Below are positions 62,436 through 64,000 of a stretch of DNA of 64,000 bases, piece by piece. The position numbers and the translations under genes were made by a program. Under the pieces are notes generated by a model. That model worked only from the letters and a program-made list of their open reading frames with translations. It was not told where the DNA came from and did not search any database. Location: NCBI GenBank assembly GCA_033816765.1, contig CM066287.1:5766001-5830000 (forward strand), written 5' to 3'. The DNA is from Nothopassalora personata. Its lineage: Eukaryota; Ascomycota; Dothideomycetes; Mycosphaerellales; Mycosphaerellaceae. Position 1 is the first letter of the stretch; each line of letters starts with the position of its first letter.

Positions 62436-62886
62436 AATGAAGAAGAAAGAGAGCAGAAAGGACGAGCAGACAATGATGATGCCGAATTGAGTTTGTGCGG
62501 ACCGCGACTGCCAACGTCCTGTGGATGGAGGATTCCCATCACCGCTGCTGCGTCGCTTCGAATCGTCTGGTCCGCCCGTGGGTGGGTGAGAGTGGAGGAG
62601 GCTAGACGAAGACAGACGATCACTGCAACATCCGACTACTGCTACTGTTCCTTATCCGCGCGTCTGCGTCGTCTGCGTCGTCTGCGTCGTCTGCGTCTGC
62701 ATCCCTTCCGTCCCACATACTAATACCACTTTGCATCCTGCACGACTGGACCCCGTCATCGGTGTGGACAGCGGAGAACAAAGGAGCGGCGCAGCGTTCG
62801 TCTCGACCAACCAGCTTCATACCTCCCGCATCTCACTTGACCACATCCCGTGAGCGAACGAGCTCTGCCCGGTTGGAGAGGCTCGT
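61957..62886. other. Intergenic, with microsatellites
   Basis: Downstream of the BSD gene and upstream of the CNNM gene. Holds a GAT trinucleotide repeat (about 62358-62434) and a TCTGCGTCG-type repeat (about 62662-62700). Frames here are repeat artefacts (poly-Asp, poly-Ser, poly-His). Confidence 0.6.
62358..62434. repeat. GAT trinucleotide microsatellite
   Basis: About 25 near-perfect GAT units with one early GTT interruption and a GATAAT end. Likely length-variable between strains. Confidence 0.9.
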
Positions 62887-64000
62887 ATGTCTGCGTTGGC
62901 AGGTCGGCACCTGCACCAACAAGGACCCCAGCGCTACGCGACACCCTCCGCGCGGTCCCCTCAACAATATGGCTTCGCGACCCTGAGACCGGCTGTGCTG
63001 GTCGCTGCTCGACTCCTGCTACTTCCTCTCGCGTCAGCCGCACCGATCCTCGCTACACTCGGCGACCAGGGCGACGATGACCTCCCGAAAGATGCAGACG
63101 ACCCGTCGCTGTGGATATATCTTGGCGTGGCCGTGGCGCTCGTGCTGCTTGGTGGTGTCTTCGCCGGTCTGACGATTGCGTTGATGGGACAGGACGAGAC
63201 GTACTTGCAGGTGATCGCGACGAGTGGAGAGGGAGCGGAGAAGAGACACGCAGCGAGGGTGTTGAGGCTGTTGGGCAAGGGCAAGCATTGGGTGTTGGTT
63301 ACGCTGCTGTTGAGCAATGTCATCACCAATGAGACCTTGCCCATCGTGCTCGATCGAAGTCTGGGTGGTGGGTGGCCGGCGGTCGTTAGCAGTACTGTTC
63401 TGATTGGTATGTGCATCTCGCGAGGACATGTCCAGGGTCAATGGTACACTAACACGCATGGCAGTCATCTTCGGCGAAGTCGCACCCCAGTCTGTCTGTG
63501 TGCGTTACGGGCTCTCCATTGGAGCCTATTGCGCACCTCTGGTCCTCGGTCTCATGTGGGTCATGAGTCCTGTCGCTTGGCCGACTGCGAAACTCCTCGA
63601 CTGGATCCTAGGTGAAGATCATGGCACAATGTACAAAAAGGCAGGACTGAAGACGCTGGTCAGCTTGCACAAGCAGAAGGCATTGACTCAAAGAGATGGT
63701 CTCATGGATGATGAAGTCACGATCATCAACAGCGTGTTGGACTTGAAGGAGAAGGCTGTTGGAGACATCATGACCCCAATGCAGGATGTCTTCACCATGA
63801 GTGCGGACACGGTACTGGACGAGCGGATGATGGACACTATCCTGTCGCAGGGATACTCGAGGATACCGATCTATGCACCAGACAACCCGCGGAACTTCGT
63901 AGGAATGCTCCTGGTCAAGATCCTGATTACATATGATCCAGAGGATGCCAAGCGAGTGAGAGACTTTGCGCTGGCTACTCTTCCAGAGACGGCGCCGCGT
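62887..64000 (+). CDS. CNNM/Mam3-type transporter, 5' part (runs off window)
   Basis: Start ATG 62887. Exons 62887-63406 and 63465-end; the 58-nt intron joins TVLIVIFGEVAPQ in frame. A hydrophobic N-terminal helix (LVAARLLLLPLASAA) is followed by an acidic loop and the DUF21/CNNM membrane domain (YLGVAVALVLLGGVFAGLTIALMG; LLLSNVITNETLPIVLD; IFGEVAPQSVCVRYG; PLVLGLMWVMSPVAWPTAKLLDWILG). Next comes the start of the CBS pair (VGDIMTPMQDVFTMSAD...YSRIPIYAPDNPRNFVGMLLVKIL). The family (yeast Mam3, animal CNNM) is linked to Mg2+ and metal homeostasis at vacuolar or plasma membranes. The frame is still open at the window end, so the second CBS motif and tail are missing here. Confidence 0.92.

Noticed and set aside
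62287..62623. Poly-His, poly-Ser and poly-Asp frames
   Set aside because: Translations of a GAT microsatellite in different frames.
29629..64000. A secondary-metabolite or other functional gene cluster
   Set aside because: The genes are unrelated housekeeping and regulatory genes. No backbone synthase, transporter set or tailoring group is present.

Overview
This window comes from a filamentous ascomycete fungus, most likely a Dothideomycete (Capnodiales/Mycosphaerellales-like). That placement is inference. It rests on introns of about 46-94 nt with GT(A/G)NGT donors and CTNAY branch points, typical ascomycete gene content, chromodomain-bearing Ty3/gypsy elements, and older repeats carrying C-to-T/G-to-A decay like repeat-induced point mutation (RIP).

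Positions 1-29,200 are a nest of retroelements, all read on the minus strand. The oldest layer is a RIP-decayed Tad1/I-type LINE in four pieces (28276-about 29200, 17580-20970, 9215-9228, 2156-2499). Its reverse transcriptase frame reads through once the insertions and their 5-bp target duplications are removed. Four LTR insertions break it or sit inside it. Element 3 (9229-17574, 409-bp LTRs, TSD GGTAG) is an old, heavily RIPped chromovirus. Element 1 (2500-9209, identical 158-bp LTRs, TSD ATATC) is a fresh chromovirus with one intact 1659-aa Gag-Pol. Element 2 (20971-28270, identical 184-bp LTRs, TSD ACCGT) is a fresh chromovirus with gag and pol separated by a -1 frameshift at a canonical slippery heptamer. 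The fourth is a small non-autonomous LTR element of 1277 bp, present twice (879-2155 and 11654-12930). Bases 1-2156 repeat 10776-12931, which is best explained by a 10,775-bp tandem duplication with its crossover inside the small element. All four families have a primer-binding site complementary to a stretch inside their own LTR, the Tf1-type self-priming arrangement.

The most unusual feature is a gene on the opposite strand between the pol stop and the 3' LTR in two unrelated chromoviruses. In element 1 it is intron-rich (2913-3790). In element 3 it is a single RIP-killed frame (9713-10276). Both encode two CX2CX6C zinc-cluster-like motifs near the N-terminus followed by a charged, helical-looking tail. 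I know of no described function for such a gene in fungal elements.

Positions 29,600-64,000 are ordinary gene-rich euchromatin. In order: a coiled-coil protein of unknown function (+); a Zn2Cys6 transcription factor (-); mitochondrial-type isoleucyl-tRNA synthetase (+); a tRNA-Leu(UAA)-like sequence (+); a DUF726/TMCO4-like protein (+); a small proline-rich membrane protein (-); an E2 ubiquitin-conjugating enzyme with a long tail (-); a disordered protein of unknown function (-); a class I sirtuin (+); exosome subunit Rrp42 (-); an Ime2/RCK-type kinase (-); a gene-poor 4.5 kb; a three-exon unknown gene (-); a broken 2OG-Fe(II) oxygenase gene (-); a BSD-domain protein (+); and the 5' part of a CNNM/Mam3 transporter gene (+) that runs off the window. 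These genes are functionally unrelated housekeeping and regulatory genes, not a cluster.
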